DNA of 64,000 bases, taken from positions 248,001 to 312,000 of the forward strand of contig JAHLKT010000001.1 of assembly GCA_020444545.1 (NCBI GenBank), given 5' to 3'. Each line of letters begins with the position of its first letter. The first letter of the stretch is position 1. Position numbers and translations under genes: made by a program. Shown one piece after another: positions 1-9,142 of the stretch. Origin of the DNA: Desulfarculaceae bacterium. Its GTDB lineage: Bacteria; Desulfobacterota; Desulfarculia; Desulfarculales; Desulfarculaceae. The notes below the pieces were generated by a model. That model ran no database searches, was not told the origin of the DNA, and saw nothing but the letters and a program-made list of their open reading frames with translations.

Positions 1-526
1 AGTTCATCATCTCCGAAAGGCCGATGATCCGGGGGTGGCGGGCCAAGCGGCTCAGGTCGGCGGCCTCCAGATCGGCCCCGGAGTCCTCCATGCCCGTGGC
101 CGGCACGCAGGAGGGCGCGGTGAAATAAAAGGTCATGGGCAAACGGGCGCTGGCCGCGAGCATGGCCTCCACCCCGGGCAGGCCCATGACGTTGCCGATC
201 TCGTGGGGGTCGCCCACCAGGGCGCAGGTGCCGTGGGGGGCCATTAGCGAGGCCAGGCTGGCCGGGGCCAACAGCGAGGACTCCACGTGGATGTGGCCCT
301 CGATAAAGGCCGGGGCCAGGTAGGCCCCATGCAGCTTGACCTCGCGGCGTCCCGAGTAAGCGCCCAGGCCCACCACCCGGCCCCGGTGCACCGCCACGCC
401 CACGCGCTCCAGCTTGCCGGTGAACACGTTGACCACCCGGCCGCCGCTAAAGACCAACTCGGCGGGGATGTCTCCCCGGGCGGCGGCCAGGCGCTCCTGC
501 TGAAGGGCAGTCCAGCTCTTGCTCAT
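1..526 (-). CDS. ade: Adenine deaminase, N-terminal part (cut by window edge)
   Basis: Only the first ~175 residues are in the window; the rest lies beyond position 1. The protein begins MSKSWTALQQERLAAARG and carries the amidohydrolase start PAFIEGHIHVESS, in which the two His of HxH bind the catalytic metal. This matches the Ade family, which deaminates adenine to hypoxanthine in purine salvage. The ATG (526-524) overlaps the TGA of the upstream kinase-fusion gene in an ATGA, so the two are probably translationally coupled. Family assignment is strong; completeness cannot be judged here. Confidence 0.87.
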   Translation of the reverse strand, partial: MSKSWTALQQERLAAARGDIPAELVFSGGRVVNVFTGKLERVGVAVHRGRVVGLGAYSGRREVKLHGAYLAPAFIEGHIHVESSLLAPASLASLMAPHGTCALVGDPHEIGNVMGLPGVEAMLAASARLPMTFYFTAPSCVPATGMEDSGADLEAADLSRLARHPRIIGLSEMMN

Positions 527-2145
527 GCGCTTTGCTCCTCCTCGCTCTGGTAGCCCAGCCCGGCCAGACGCTCCCGCACCTGGGCCAGCTTGACCTCCCC
601 CTCTTCGCCGCCGTCCACCAAGAGCAGGTGCTCAGCCACCTCGGGCGAGGCGTCCTCCCAGCTGGCGGCCTGGGCGGCCATCAGCTCGCGGCGGCCGTCG
701 CTGGGCGAGATTCCCTTGGCTTCCCGCCGGGCCAGGCGGGCGCGCACCACCTCCTCGGAAGCATACACCTCCACGAAAAGAGGCGCGGCCCCTTGCTCCC
801 GGGCCAGCTCCAGAAAACGCCGCCGCCGGGCGTCCTCGCGGAAGGAGGCGTCCACGATGACGCTGTCGCCCATGGCCAGGCGCGAGGCGGCCCGGCGGTA
901 CATGGCCTCGTAGGTGTCCTCCGTGGCCGTGGGGCCGTAGAGTCCCTGGCCCCAGGCGTCGCTGCTCTTTTGCCGGGGGTTCATGCCCGCCCGCTGCTTG
1001 CGCACCACGTCGCTGCTCAGCCGGGCCCAGCCGGTGGCCTCGGCCAGGCGGCGGGCCAGCCAACTCTTGCCGGTGCCCATCTTGCCCAGGAGGCACACCA
1101 GGAAATAAGGCGACTCGCCTCCGGCGTATTGCGCGGCCTGGCGGAAATAGGCCCGCGCCCGGGCCAGATCGCGGAAGCGCTCGGCCAGCTCCACCCCGGG
1201 GTCGTCGTGCATGAAGCCAAAGACCTTGGCCCGCACCACCGCGCGGTAGCAGAGGTAGAAATTGAGCACCTCCTCCAGGCCCCGGTCTCCGCTGGCCGCC
1301 AGATACTCTTCAATGAGCGCGGCGCGCAGCTCCGGGCGCTGGTGGTGGTCCAGGTCCATGGCCAGAAAGGCCAGGTCGCAGGCCGCGTCCTGGTGGCGGA
1401 AGCGCTGGTTGAACTCGATGCAGTCGAAGACCACCGGCGGGCCTTCCAAGGGCAGGTTGATGTTGCCCGAGTGCAGATCGCCGTGGCCGTCCACGATGTG
1501 GCCGCCGGCCACCCGCTCCTGAAACAGGCTCCAGCCTTGGCGCAAAAAGCCCAGGCTGTAGCCGCGGATGGCCTCCCAGCGGGCGGGGGCCACGCTGATG
1601 CCCTGGTAGGCCTCGGTCTGGCGGAAGTTCTCCTCCACGTTGAGGCGCACCTGCTCGGGCTTGCCGGCAAAGTCCACCTCCGGGCCGCGCCCGGCCTCGG
1701 CGTAAAAATCGGCCAGCAGGCGGGCCAGGGCGCGCACCTGCTCCGGGCTCACCTCGCCTTGCTCCAGGAGGCGGTCCATCATGCGCGCCTGGTCCAGGCG
1801 GCGCATCTTCAGCACGTACTCCCGCGCCTGACCTCCCGCGTCCAGGGGCATGAGCGCCAGGCCTTCCGGCCCCTGGGCCACGGCCAGGACCTCCAAATAC
1901 ACCGTGGGGGCCAGGCGGCGGTTGAGCAGAAGCTCGCGCTCGCACATGGCCTTGCGGGCCTCCAGGCTGGTGAAGTCCAAAAAGCCCAGGTCCACCGGTT
2001 TCTTGAGCTTGTAGGCGAACTCGCCCGCCAAAAAGACGTGGCTGATGTGGGTCTGGATGTGCTCCACCCCGGCGGCCGGGTGGGGATAGAAATCCGGCCG
2101 GGCCAGGGCGGAAAGCACCTGGGGATCGGTTTGGCTCTGGCTCAT
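523..2145 (-). CDS. Aminoglycoside phosphotransferase-like / P-loop kinase fusion protein
   Basis: About 540 aa. The N-terminal two thirds resemble the APH/choline-kinase fold: HGDLHSGNI near residue 220 is the Brenner-type catalytic loop, and DCIEFN follows as the metal-binding segment. The C-terminal third is a separate P-loop kinase-like domain with Walker A GKMGTGKS near residue 355, resembling zeta-toxin or gluconate-kinase folds. Such APH-AAA fusions are known as conserved bacterial proteins of unknown substrate. I chose MSQSQTD (2145) because the family similarity begins there; an in-frame ATG at 2283 would run into the divergent tamA. It is coupled to ade by a 4-bp overlap. Substrate unknown; antibiotic resistance should not be assumed. 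Confidence 0.8.
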   Translation of the reverse strand: MSQSQTDPQVLSALARPDFYPHPAAGVEHIQTHISHVFLAGEFAYKLKKPVDLGFLDFTSLEARKAMCERELLLNRRLAPTVYLEVLAVAQGPEGLALMPLDAGGQAREYVLKMRRLDQARMMDRLLEQGEVSPEQVRALARLLADFYAEAGRGPEVDFAGKPEQVRLNVEENFRQTEAYQGISVAPARWEAIRGYSLGFLRQGWSLFQERVAGGHIVDGHGDLHSGNINLPLEGPPVVFDCIEFNQRFRHQDAACDLAFLAMDLDHHQRPELRAALIEEYLAASGDRGLEEVLNFYLCYRAVVRAKVFGFMHDDPGVELAERFRDLARARAYFRQAAQYAGGESPYFLVCLLGKMGTGKSWLARRLAEATGWARLSSDVVRKQRAGMNPRQKSSDAWGQGLYGPTATEDTYEAMYRRAASRLAMGDSVIVDASFREDARRRRFLELAREQGAAPLFVEVYASEEVVRARLARREAKGISPSDGRRELMAAQAASWEDASPEVAEHLLLVDGGEEGEVKLAQVRERLAGLGYQSEEEQSA

Positions 2146-2263
2146 GCTGCACCGTGTCGCGCGGACCGCCGCTGCCGGGGCCGGAAGTTGACCCCATGCA
2201 AAAGGGGGGTATTTTCGCGGCCCTGCTTGTTGCCCCGGCATTGATAGCATATCATCAAAGGTC

Positions 2264-4132
2264 ATGGGCAGGTTACTCGCCATGGCCCTTTGGGGGCTGG
2301 TTTTGCTGCTGGTCGCCGTTCCGGCCGTGGCCCAAGTAGAGGGTGGCCGCGACCCGATGGATAGCTATGGCCTGGACAGCCAGGGCCCGGACTCGCCCTG
2401 GCGGGTGGCCTCGGTGAACTTTGAGGGCTTTTCGGTCGTCAGCGACCGCGAGGCCCGCGAGGTGATCGAGAGCAAGCCCCCGCCCGGCCTGGCCCTCAAG
2501 CTGGGAGAGCCCTTCAGCCGCCTTTCCGCCGAGCGCGACATCCGCCGCCTGGAGCAGCTTTTCAAGGAGCAGGGCTACTTTTCGGCCCAGGTGAGCTTCA
2601 AGGAGCGCCGGGTGGAGGCCAACAAGGCGGTGCACCTGACCTTCGTGGCCAAGCAGGGGCCGCCCACCCTGGTGGACAAGACCGACCTGGTCTGGGAGGA
2701 CGACGACACCCGCCGCCTGTGGGAAGAGGACGTGGAAGAGCTCCTCAGACTCCAGCCCGGCGACCGCTTCATCCTGGACAAGTACGAGCAGACCAAGCGC
2801 GACATAAGCCGGTATTTCGCCAACCAGGCCCGGCCGGCCAACCAGGTGCTGGGACAGGTGCGGGTCTACCCCGAGCGCCAGCGGGCGGTGATCGTGTATA
2901 AGATCAAGCCCGGCCCGCGCTATCTCTTCGGCGAGAGCGTGGTGAAAGGCAACCAACGCATCAGCCGTCGCTTCATCCTGGAAGAGGCCACCTACACCCG
3001 GGGCCAGCCCTACTCCTACAAGGCCATGGAGGAGACCCAGCGCGCCCTGCTTTCCAGCGGCTTTTTCACCTCCGTGGCTTTGAGCCCCCTGTACAAACAG
3101 GCCAAGGGCAACATGGTGCCCATCGCCATCGAGGTGCACGAGCGCGATCCCCACAGCATCCAGCTGGGCGTGGGCTGGGGCACCGAGGACCACTTCCGGG
3201 TGCGCATCCAGCAGATCAACCGCAACATCCTGGGCTGGGACGAGACCCTTTCGGTGGAGGGCAAGCTGAGCTCCATCTACACCGGCCTGGTGGGCACCCT
3301 TAAAAAGCCCTACATCTTCAACCGGCGCTCCACCCTGGTGACCCGGGGCGGCATCGAGCAACGCGACACCGAGGCCTACATCAACAACCGCCTGTTCATC
3401 ACCCCGGCGGTGGAATACGCGATAAACAACGACTGGTCCTGGTACGTGAGCTACAACATGGAGCAGGACCGGATGCGCGAGCTCAAGACCCAGGTGCCGG
3501 ACCCTTCCTTCGAGAACCAGACCTTTTTCATATCCTCGGTGCCCATGGGCATCATCTACGACAGCCGCGATTCGCTCCTGGACGCCACCAAGGGCACCTA
3601 CGGCCGCCTGGAGGTGGAGACCGCCCTGCAGACCCTGGGCTCGGACCTGGGCTTCGTTCGGGCCGAGGCCGACCTGCGGCACGTTTTGCCCCTGCCCTGG
3701 GAGCGCTGGTACCTGGCCATGCGGGCGTCCGGAGGCATGGCCTGGGCCCTGCCCGGCACCGAGACGGTGCCCATCTTCCGGCGCTTTTTCCCCGGCGGCG
3801 CGGACTCGGTGCGCGGCTATCCCTACCAGCGCCTGGGCCCCCTGGACTCCCAGGGACGCCCCCTGGGCGGCGAGTCCATGGCCGTGGGCAGCGTGGAGGT
3901 GCGCTTCCCGCTGTACAAGGAGCTGGGGGGGGTGGTGTTCATGGACGCAGGCAACGCCTGGGAGCGGGTGGAGGACACCTTCGGCAGCCTGCGCTACACC
4001 GTGGGCGTGGGCCTGCGCTACAACACCCCGGTGGGGCCGCTTCGGGTGGACATCGGCTACCAGCTCAACCCGCCCTCCAACGAGCCTTATGACCGCTACG
4101 ACGCCTATCTGAGCGTGGGGCAGGCCTTCTGA
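2264..4132 (+). CDS. tamA: Outer-membrane translocation/assembly protein TamA (Omp85 family)
   Basis: 622 aa with an N-terminal signal peptide (hydrophobic LLAMALWGLVLLLVAVPAVAQ). POTRA-like repeats fill roughly residues 45-285, followed by a C-terminal 16-strand-type barrel. The Omp85 signature RGY occurs in ADSVRGYPYQRLGP, and the protein ends in Phe (SVGQAF), as outer-membrane barrels do for BAM recognition. The stop overlaps the tamB start by one base (TGATG), which favours TamA over BamA: TamA and TamB form a complex linking inner and outer membranes in autotransporter and lipid traffic. BamA proper usually has five POTRAs and neighbours skp/lpx genes, absent here. Confidence 0.88.
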   Translation: MGRLLAMALWGLVLLLVAVPAVAQVEGGRDPMDSYGLDSQGPDSPWRVASVNFEGFSVVSDREAREVIESKPPPGLALKLGEPFSRLSAERDIRRLEQLFKEQGYFSAQVSFKERRVEANKAVHLTFVAKQGPPTLVDKTDLVWEDDDTRRLWEEDVEELLRLQPGDRFILDKYEQTKRDISRYFANQARPANQVLGQVRVYPERQRAVIVYKIKPGPRYLFGESVVKGNQRISRRFILEEATYTRGQPYSYKAMEETQRALLSSGFFTSVALSPLYKQAKGNMVPIAIEVHERDPHSIQLGVGWGTEDHFRVRIQQINRNILGWDETLSVEGKLSSIYTGLVGTLKKPYIFNRRSTLVTRGGIEQRDTEAYINNRLFITPAVEYAINNDWSWYVSYNMEQDRMRELKTQVPDPSFENQTFFISSVPMGIIYDSRDSLLDATKGTYGRLEVETALQTLGSDLGFVRAEADLRHVLPLPWERWYLAMRASGGMAWALPGTETVPIFRRFFPGGADSVRGYPYQRLGPLDSQGRPLGGESMAVGSVEVRFPLYKELGGVVFMDAGNAWERVEDTFGSLRYTVGVGLRYNTPVGPLRVDIGYQLNPPSNEPYDRYDAYLSVGQAF

Positions 4133-7100
4133 TGGCGCGGCGCGGGAAATACCTCCTCTGGCTGATTCTGGGCCTGTTCGCGGCCCTGTTGTTGGCCCTG
4201 GGGGTGGGAGGCTGGGTGCTCAGCCGCTCCGACGCCTTCCGCGCTTGGGCGGTGACCCAGATTGAGAGCGGAGTCAAGGAGGCCACCGGGGCCGAGCTGA
4301 AGCTGGGCGCCCTGGAGGGCAACCTGCTCTTCCAGGCCACGGCCCGCGACCTGGCCCTGGTGCGCGGGGAGCACACCCTGCTCTCCGTGGAGCGCCTGGA
4401 GCTTTCCTACAACCTCCTGGCCCTCTTGGGCGGGCGGGTGAAGATACATTCCCTCACCGCGGTGCGCCCCCGGGTGAACCTACCCTGGGACCTGCCCTCG
4501 GGATCAGGCGGAGCCCCGGAGCTGGCCATCAGTTTGAGCCGCCTGAACATCACCGGCGGGGCCCTGAGCGCGCCCGAGGGGCTCTTGGGGCCGCTGCACC
4601 ATCTGGAAGGCCTGGAGCTGAGCGGCAGCCTGTCCCTGGATCAGCGGGGCCTTCGGGCCACGGCCAAGGTGTTGCGGGCCCGCCTGGGGCTCAAGGGCCT
4701 GAGCGAGCCTCTGTCGGTGCACCTCAGGGCAGGCCTGGACGAAAAGCAGCTACGGGTGGAGGAGCTGGAGCTGAAGCATGGCCAGAGCCGCGCCCTGCTC
4801 AAGGGGGTGCTGGGGGTCCAGGAGCCATACCTCCTGCGCGCCGAGCTGACCGCCGAACGCATCGATCCGGCCGCCCTGCCCTTTGCCTGGCCCCTGCCCG
4901 CGCCGACCGCCGGGCCCCTGTCCCTGACCCTCAACGCCAAGGGGCCCTGGAGCAAGCTGAAGGTCAGCGGCTCGCTCCGGCAGGACAAGCAGACGGTGAG
5001 CTTCCTGGGCGAGGTGGAGCCCGAAAGCGGGGCCATGAACCTGGGCGGCGAGATGGAGCGGGTGCGCCTGGATTCCTGGGGCCTGCCGGTCAAGGCCGAG
5101 CTGGCCGGTTCCTGGCGCCTGGGCAGCGCGGCCTGGCCCGGCCTGGAGGGCAGCAAGCCCCGCCTGGCCCTGGACCTGAGCCACGCCGCCTACCAGGGCA
5201 TAAGCGCCGGGCCCCTGAAGCTGGAGGCCGCCCTGGAGGGCGAGGCGGTGAGCATAAGCAGCCTGGCCCTGAGCGCGCCCTGGGGCCGCCTGGCCGGGCA
5301 GGGGCGGCTGGTGCTGCCCGCCAAGGACAAGCCCTTGACCCTGCAGGGCGACCTGGCCTTCCACGGGCTCAAGCCGCCCCAGGCCATCCTGGGCAAGCTG
5401 CCCGCCTGGGCGGGCGGGGCGCTGCTCAACGGCCGGGCCACGGTGCGGGGCGCTTGGCAAGACCTGGCCTGGGAGCTGAAGCTGGAAGGCTCGCGGGCGG
5501 GAGAGGGCCTGGAGATAAGCCGCCTGGAGGCGGCCGGGGCCCACGCGGGAGCGGCCTGGCGGGTGGAGCGCCTCAAGCTGGAGGCCCCCCTGCTGGACCT
5601 GGACGCCCGGGGCCAGGTCTCGACCGAAGAGCTGAGCCTGCGCTTCGGCCTCAAGACCCCGGACGTGCGCGGCCTGAACCACGCCCTGCGTGAAGCCAAG
5701 ATCGTGCCGCCCATAGTGATCAGCGGCAGCCTGGAGGCGCGGGGGGGCATCAGCGGCCCCTGGAAGAGCCCGGACCTCCGGGTGCGCCTCAACCTGAACC
5801 ACATGCTGACCCGCAACCTGCTGGCCCGCTCGGTGATGGTGAACGCCGAGCTGCAAAACCTGGGGCCCCGCCTCCTGGGCACGGCCAGCATTTTGGCCAC
5901 CGGGGTGATCTCGGGCGAGATCTTCCTGGAGGACCTGGCGCTCCGGGCCGAGTTCGGGGCCCAGTCGAGCAGCCTGGTGGTGCAGGCCAAGGGGCCGGAC
6001 ACCGGCCTGGCGCTGCGCCTGGACAGCAAGGACCTGCTCACCCTGCCCCTCCGGGCCACCCTGAGCAAGGGCTGGATCGAGCGCGGGCCCCTGGGGCGCT
6101 GGTCGCAAAAGGGCGAGGCCCGGGTGACCCTGGGCCGGGAGCAGGTGCGGGTGCGCGGCCTGGAGATCGGTCAGGGCCGGGAGAGCCTGAGCTTCCAGGG
6201 CGACATCTCCCCGGCCGACGGGGCGGTTAACGCCAAGGTCGCCTTCAAGGGCATCAAGCTCTCCCACGCCCTGGGCCACCAGCCCGGCCTGCCCGCCGCC
6301 GCCCGCCTGGACGGCCTGGCCAAGGTGGACGGCCTGCTCAACCAGCCCCGCCTGGAGCTGGAGGGCCGGGTGAGCAAGCTGGAGTGGCCGGGGATGCAGC
6401 CCACCATGGTGGAGTTCCGGGGGAACTACCGGGACGAACGACTCACCATCGCCGGGCGCGCCTCCTATGGCGGGCAAGAGGTAATGGAGCTGGAGGGCCG
6501 GGCCGGGTTGACCATCAGCCTGCGCCCGCCGGTGTGGGAGCCCGGCGGCGAGGGCATCCAGCTCAAGGCCTCGGCCCACGACCTGCCCCTGGGCCTGGCC
6601 GCGCCCTTCCTGCCCGGCCTGGAGCGGATAATGGGCCGGGCCCGCCTGGAACTCACCGTGGACGGCACCATTTACCAGCCCAGCCTGCACGGCGACTTCT
6701 CCCTGGAGGACGGCAGCTTCATCATAAGCTCCAGCGGCCAGATCGTGGAGGACATCGAGCTGGATCTGGGCCTGGAGGGCAGCCGCATCGCCATCCGCCG
6801 GGCCTCGGCCAACAGCGAGGGGGAGCTGAGCCTGGCGGGCTCGCTGAGCCTGCCCTTGGGAAACCCCGGCGCCCTGGACCTCAGCCTGAAGAGCCAGGAC
6901 CTCCTGGTGGTGCTGGGCACGGTGGGCCAGTTCGACGCCACCGCCCAGGTGAAGCTCAGCGGCGACTTCAAGCGCCCGGTGCTCACCGGGCGGGTGGGCA
7001 TCAGCGACATCATCGTGCGCTACGGCCTGGCCGAGCCCGCGGGCATGAGCGACGTGGTGATCCTCAAGCCCGGCCAGGAGCCGCCGCCCCTGGAGAAGAA

Positions 7101-7926
7101 GGACAAGCGCTTCGCGCTGCCCCCGGCCCTGGACGGGCTCAAGGTGGACCTCCGGGCCGAGCTGAGCAAGCCCGCCCGAGTGAGCCTGGACGACGGCTGG
7201 CTGGACGCGGGCGGCGGGCTGCACCTGACCAAGGAGCCGGGCCAACCCCTAATCTTCAACGGCGCGGTGGTCATCCAGAAGGGCCTGGTGATCATCGCGG
7301 GCAGGCGCTTCGAGGTGCTCGAGGGCAAGGCCGACTTCCAGGGCAAGACCCAGCCCGACCCGGCCCTGAGCGCCGAGGCCAGGCTGTTCATGGGCTCCAC
7401 CACGGTGTTCGTCAACGTGGCCGGCACGGCCATGGACCCGGTGGTCAACCTGGGCTCCCTGCCCCCCATGAGCCAGGCCGACATCCTGAGCACCATCATC
7501 TTCGGACGCCCGGCCGCGGACCTGAACAAGGGCCAGAGCAAGGAGCTCTCGGCCCAGGCCCTGGCCCTGCTGGGTCAGGTGGGGGCCAAGGAGATGAGCC
7601 GCATCTTCGGGCCCGACCTATCGCCCGACGTGGTCACGGTGCACAACACCCTCTCGGCCGGGCCCTCCCTGGAGGCGGGCAAGTACTTGAGCGAGGACCT
7701 CTACCTGCGCTACCGCCAGAACCTGGGGCCCTACGGCGGCCAGAACGTGGGCCTGGAGTACCGCCTGTCGCGCTACTTCTCGGTGGAAAGCACCGTGGGC
7801 ACCACCCGGGACAACGGGGTGGACCTGGTGTTCACCCGCGACTTCGACCTGGGCGACGAAGACAAAAAGCCCGCGGCCGCCAAGCCGAGCAAGCCTCAAT
7901 CCGAAACTCAGAAAAGCGCCGATTAA
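4132..7926 (+). CDS. tamB: Translocation and assembly module protein TamB (DUF490)
   Basis: 1264 aa. One N-terminal membrane anchor (LLWLILGLFAALLLALGVGGWVL, residues ~8-30) is followed by a very long, repetitive beta-rich region typical of AsmA/TamB bridge proteins. The C-terminal ~350 residues match DUF490, including the FGRPAADL segment and a barrel-like tail ending in LGPYGGQNVGLEYRLS. TamB spans the periplasm and docks to TamA; the family is implicated in phospholipid transport to the outer membrane and autotransporter assembly. The start is coupled to tamA by a one-base overlap. Length is normal for the family. Confidence 0.9.
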   Translation: MARRGKYLLWLILGLFAALLLALGVGGWVLSRSDAFRAWAVTQIESGVKEATGAELKLGALEGNLLFQATARDLALVRGEHTLLSVERLELSYNLLALLGGRVKIHSLTAVRPRVNLPWDLPSGSGGAPELAISLSRLNITGGALSAPEGLLGPLHHLEGLELSGSLSLDQRGLRATAKVLRARLGLKGLSEPLSVHLRAGLDEKQLRVEELELKHGQSRALLKGVLGVQEPYLLRAELTAERIDPAALPFAWPLPAPTAGPLSLTLNAKGPWSKLKVSGSLRQDKQTVSFLGEVEPESGAMNLGGEMERVRLDSWGLPVKAELAGSWRLGSAAWPGLEGSKPRLALDLSHAAYQGISAGPLKLEAALEGEAVSISSLALSAPWGRLAGQGRLVLPAKDKPLTLQGDLAFHGLKPPQAILGKLPAWAGGALLNGRATVRGAWQDLAWELKLEGSRAGEGLEISRLEAAGAHAGAAWRVERLKLEAPLLDLDARGQVSTEELSLRFGLKTPDVRGLNHALREAKIVPPIVISGSLEARGGISGPWKSPDLRVRLNLNHMLTRNLLARSVMVNAELQNLGPRLLGTASILATGVISGEIFLEDLALRAEFGAQSSSLVVQAKGPDTGLALRLDSKDLLTLPLRATLSKGWIERGPLGRWSQKGEARVTLGREQVRVRGLEIGQGRESLSFQGDISPADGAVNAKVAFKGIKLSHALGHQPGLPAAARLDGLAKVDGLLNQPRLELEGRVSKLEWPGMQPTMVEFRGNYRDERLTIAGRASYGGQEVMELEGRAGLTISLRPPVWEPGGEGIQLKASAHDLPLGLAAPFLPGLERIMGRARLELTVDGTIYQPSLHGDFSLEDGSFIISSSGQIVEDIELDLGLEGSRIAIRRASANSEGELSLAGSLSLPLGNPGALDLSLKSQDLLVVLGTVGQFDATAQVKLSGDFKRPVLTGRVGISDIIVRYGLAEPAGMSDVVILKPGQEPPPLEKKDKRFALPPALDGLKVDLRAELSKPARVSLDDGWLDAGGGLHLTKEPGQPLIFNGAVVIQKGLVIIAGRRFEVLEGKADFQGKTQPDPALSAEARLFMGSTTVFVNVAGTAMDPVVNLGSLPPMSQADILSTIIFGRPAADLNKGQSKELSAQALALLGQVGAKEMSRIFGPDLSPDVVTVHNTLSAGPSLEAGKYLSEDLYLRYRQNLGPYGGQNVGLEYRLSRYFSVESTVGTTRDNGVDLVFTRDFDLGDEDKKPAAAKPSKPQSETQKSAD

Positions 7927-7931
7927 CAAAA

Positions 7932-7965
7932 CCGCCTGGCCTCCGATCAAACGGAAACCAGGCGG
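7932..7965 (+). terminator. Hairpin just after tamB, possible terminator
   Basis: Arms CCGCCTGG (7932-7939) and CCAGGCGG (7958-7965) pair perfectly, with an inner TCCG/CGGA pair in the loop. It starts a few bases after the tamB stop. No run of T follows, so intrinsic termination is uncertain; it may be a 3'-end stabilising hairpin. Confidence 0.4.
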
Positions 7966-8038
7966 AATCAGATCTCTCATTATTTCCCAAGAAAACTCAG
8001 GCCTCGCGGAAGCGGCACAGCCAGCGGCCGGATAACAA

Positions 8039-8061
8039 GGCGGCCCAAGGCTTGGGCCGCC
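8039..8061. repeat. Perfect 10-bp inverted repeat in the tamB/8231 convergent gap
   Basis: GGCGGCCCAA and TTGGGCCGCC are exact reverse complements around a 3-base spacer. The gap between tamB and the convergent kinase-like gene (7927-8230) holds no plausible gene, but it holds this hairpin, the one at 7932 and the longer palindromic element at 8124. Transcript-end structure for either strand is possible. Confidence 0.5.
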
Positions 8062-8123
8062 AAATGGTCTCAACGGGAGCTAATGACGTTGGTGAAAGCA
8101 GGTCGCTTCACGACCCGCTATGC

Positions 8124-8194
8124 CGCCAGCGGCTCGCTGGCGAGCGCGGGCCGGAGGCGTAGCCAATGCTACGTCGAGGCCCGAGCGCCGCCAG
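8124..8194. repeat. Compound palindromic intergenic element (REP-like)
   Basis: CGCCAGC (8124-8130) pairs with GCTGGCG (8136-8142). From 8137 to 8194 a second, longer imperfect palindrome has a centre CGTAGC-CAAT-GCTACG and outer arms starting CTGGCG and ending CGCCAG. Nested GC-rich palindromes of this kind in a convergent intergenic gap resemble dispersed extragenic repeat elements. No second copy was noticed in this window, so the repeat status is inferred from form only. Confidence 0.45.
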
Positions 8195-8230
8195 CAACGC
8201 AGTTAACCGGTGGCTGGCGAAGCCGCCGGG

Positions 8231-9049
8231 CTAAGGCAAGAAGCGGCTCATGGTGGGCGAAACCTCCAGCCTGGAGGCCACCTCCATGACCCCATCCACC
8301 CCGCCGGCCAGGCGCAGGGCCTGGCGGGCGGCCTCGGCGTCGGCCACGTAGCCGTTCAGGGTCACCTGGCCCTCGGCGCAGGACACCTCCAGGGCGTGCA
8401 GGTCCATCTCGGCCACCAGCTCGCGCCTCACCCGCGAGGCCAGCACCATGTCGCCCAGCAGGCGCATCCCCTCGGCGGTGAGCTCGAACTCGCTGTGCGC
8501 GGCCAGGCCCAACACGGTGTTGGCCGCCTGCTCCAGGGAGAGCCGCCCCATGTTCAAGACCAGGTCGTAGCTCAGGGGAGAGGCCCAGTCGGCCCCGAAG
8601 ACATGGGCGATGTAGGCCCGCCGCTGCTGGTCCACCACCGTGGCCAGCTGGCGGGCCCGGTCCAGCTCCAGGCCCTCCCCCCGGGCCAGGCGCTGGGCCC
8701 TGAGTTCCAGGGGGGCCACGGTGCGCACCCGGAGCACCCCGGGCACCAGACGCAAGAGCAGGTTGGCCCCCCGGCCCACCAGCACCGCGTCGCCCTTTTG
8801 GGCGTATTGCAGTACCACGCTCTCCAGGAAGGAGGCGAAGACCCGCCGCTTGCGGTTGTTAAGGTCCAGCAAGGCCGGGCCTTGCTCGGCCAGGAGCTGG
8901 TGCTCGTCGCGGGAGAGGTCCACCAGCCCGGCCACCGCCTCCATGAGGGTGCGGCGGTCCACGCACTCCAGCCGTCCCAGCCGGCAAACCTCCTCGGCCA
9001 GCTCGTCGCGCCAGGAACCCATTTCTCCGGATATGGTGATGATGCTCAT
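8231..9049 (-). CDS. Cytidylate-kinase-like protein with C-terminal BON domain
   Basis: 272 aa. Residues 1-190 resemble the Cytidylate_kin2 family (MSIITISGEMGSW at the start, VLVGRGANLLL in the middle). Residues ~195-262 look like a BON domain (DLHALEVSCAEGQVTLNGYV), a fold seen in envelope and osmotic-stress proteins. The phosphate-binding loop is unusual: where the family has a GSGG-type segment followed by a small or basic residue, this protein has GEMGSWRDE and no lysine, so kinase activity is doubtful. A good ribosome site (GGAGGG) precedes the ATG. It does not replace the house-keeping cmk. Function unknown; a nucleotide-sensing role would be a guess. Confidence 0.72.
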   Translation of the reverse strand: MSIITISGEMGSWRDELAEEVCRLGRLECVDRRTLMEAVAGLVDLSRDEHQLLAEQGPALLDLNNRKRRVFASFLESVVLQYAQKGDAVLVGRGANLLLRLVPGVLRVRTVAPLELRAQRLARGEGLELDRARQLATVVDQQRRAYIAHVFGADWASPLSYDLVLNMGRLSLEQAANTVLGLAAHSEFELTAEGMRLLGDMVLASRVRRELVAEMDLHALEVSCAEGQVTLNGYVADAEAARQALRLAGGVDGVMEVASRLEVSPTMSRFLP

Positions 9050-9142
9050 GGCAGCCCTCCTTGCTCCCCTGGAGCAGTTGGCCCCCCATAACTAAAAGGG
9101 TAGCAGACCTGGGCGGCCGGGAGGAAGGGGGCTGAAGAGGGT

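Noticed and set aside
523-2145. Aminoglycoside-resistance gene
   Set aside because: APH-like folds phosphorylate many substrates, and the fused P-loop kinase and ade linkage do not point to resistance.
532-2244. 570-codon plus-strand frame
   Set aside because: Antisense to the APH/kinase fusion with intact catalytic motifs.
2145-2283. Longer N-terminus for the APH/kinase fusion
   Set aside because: The added 46 residues would overlap the divergent tamA start and show no family similarity.
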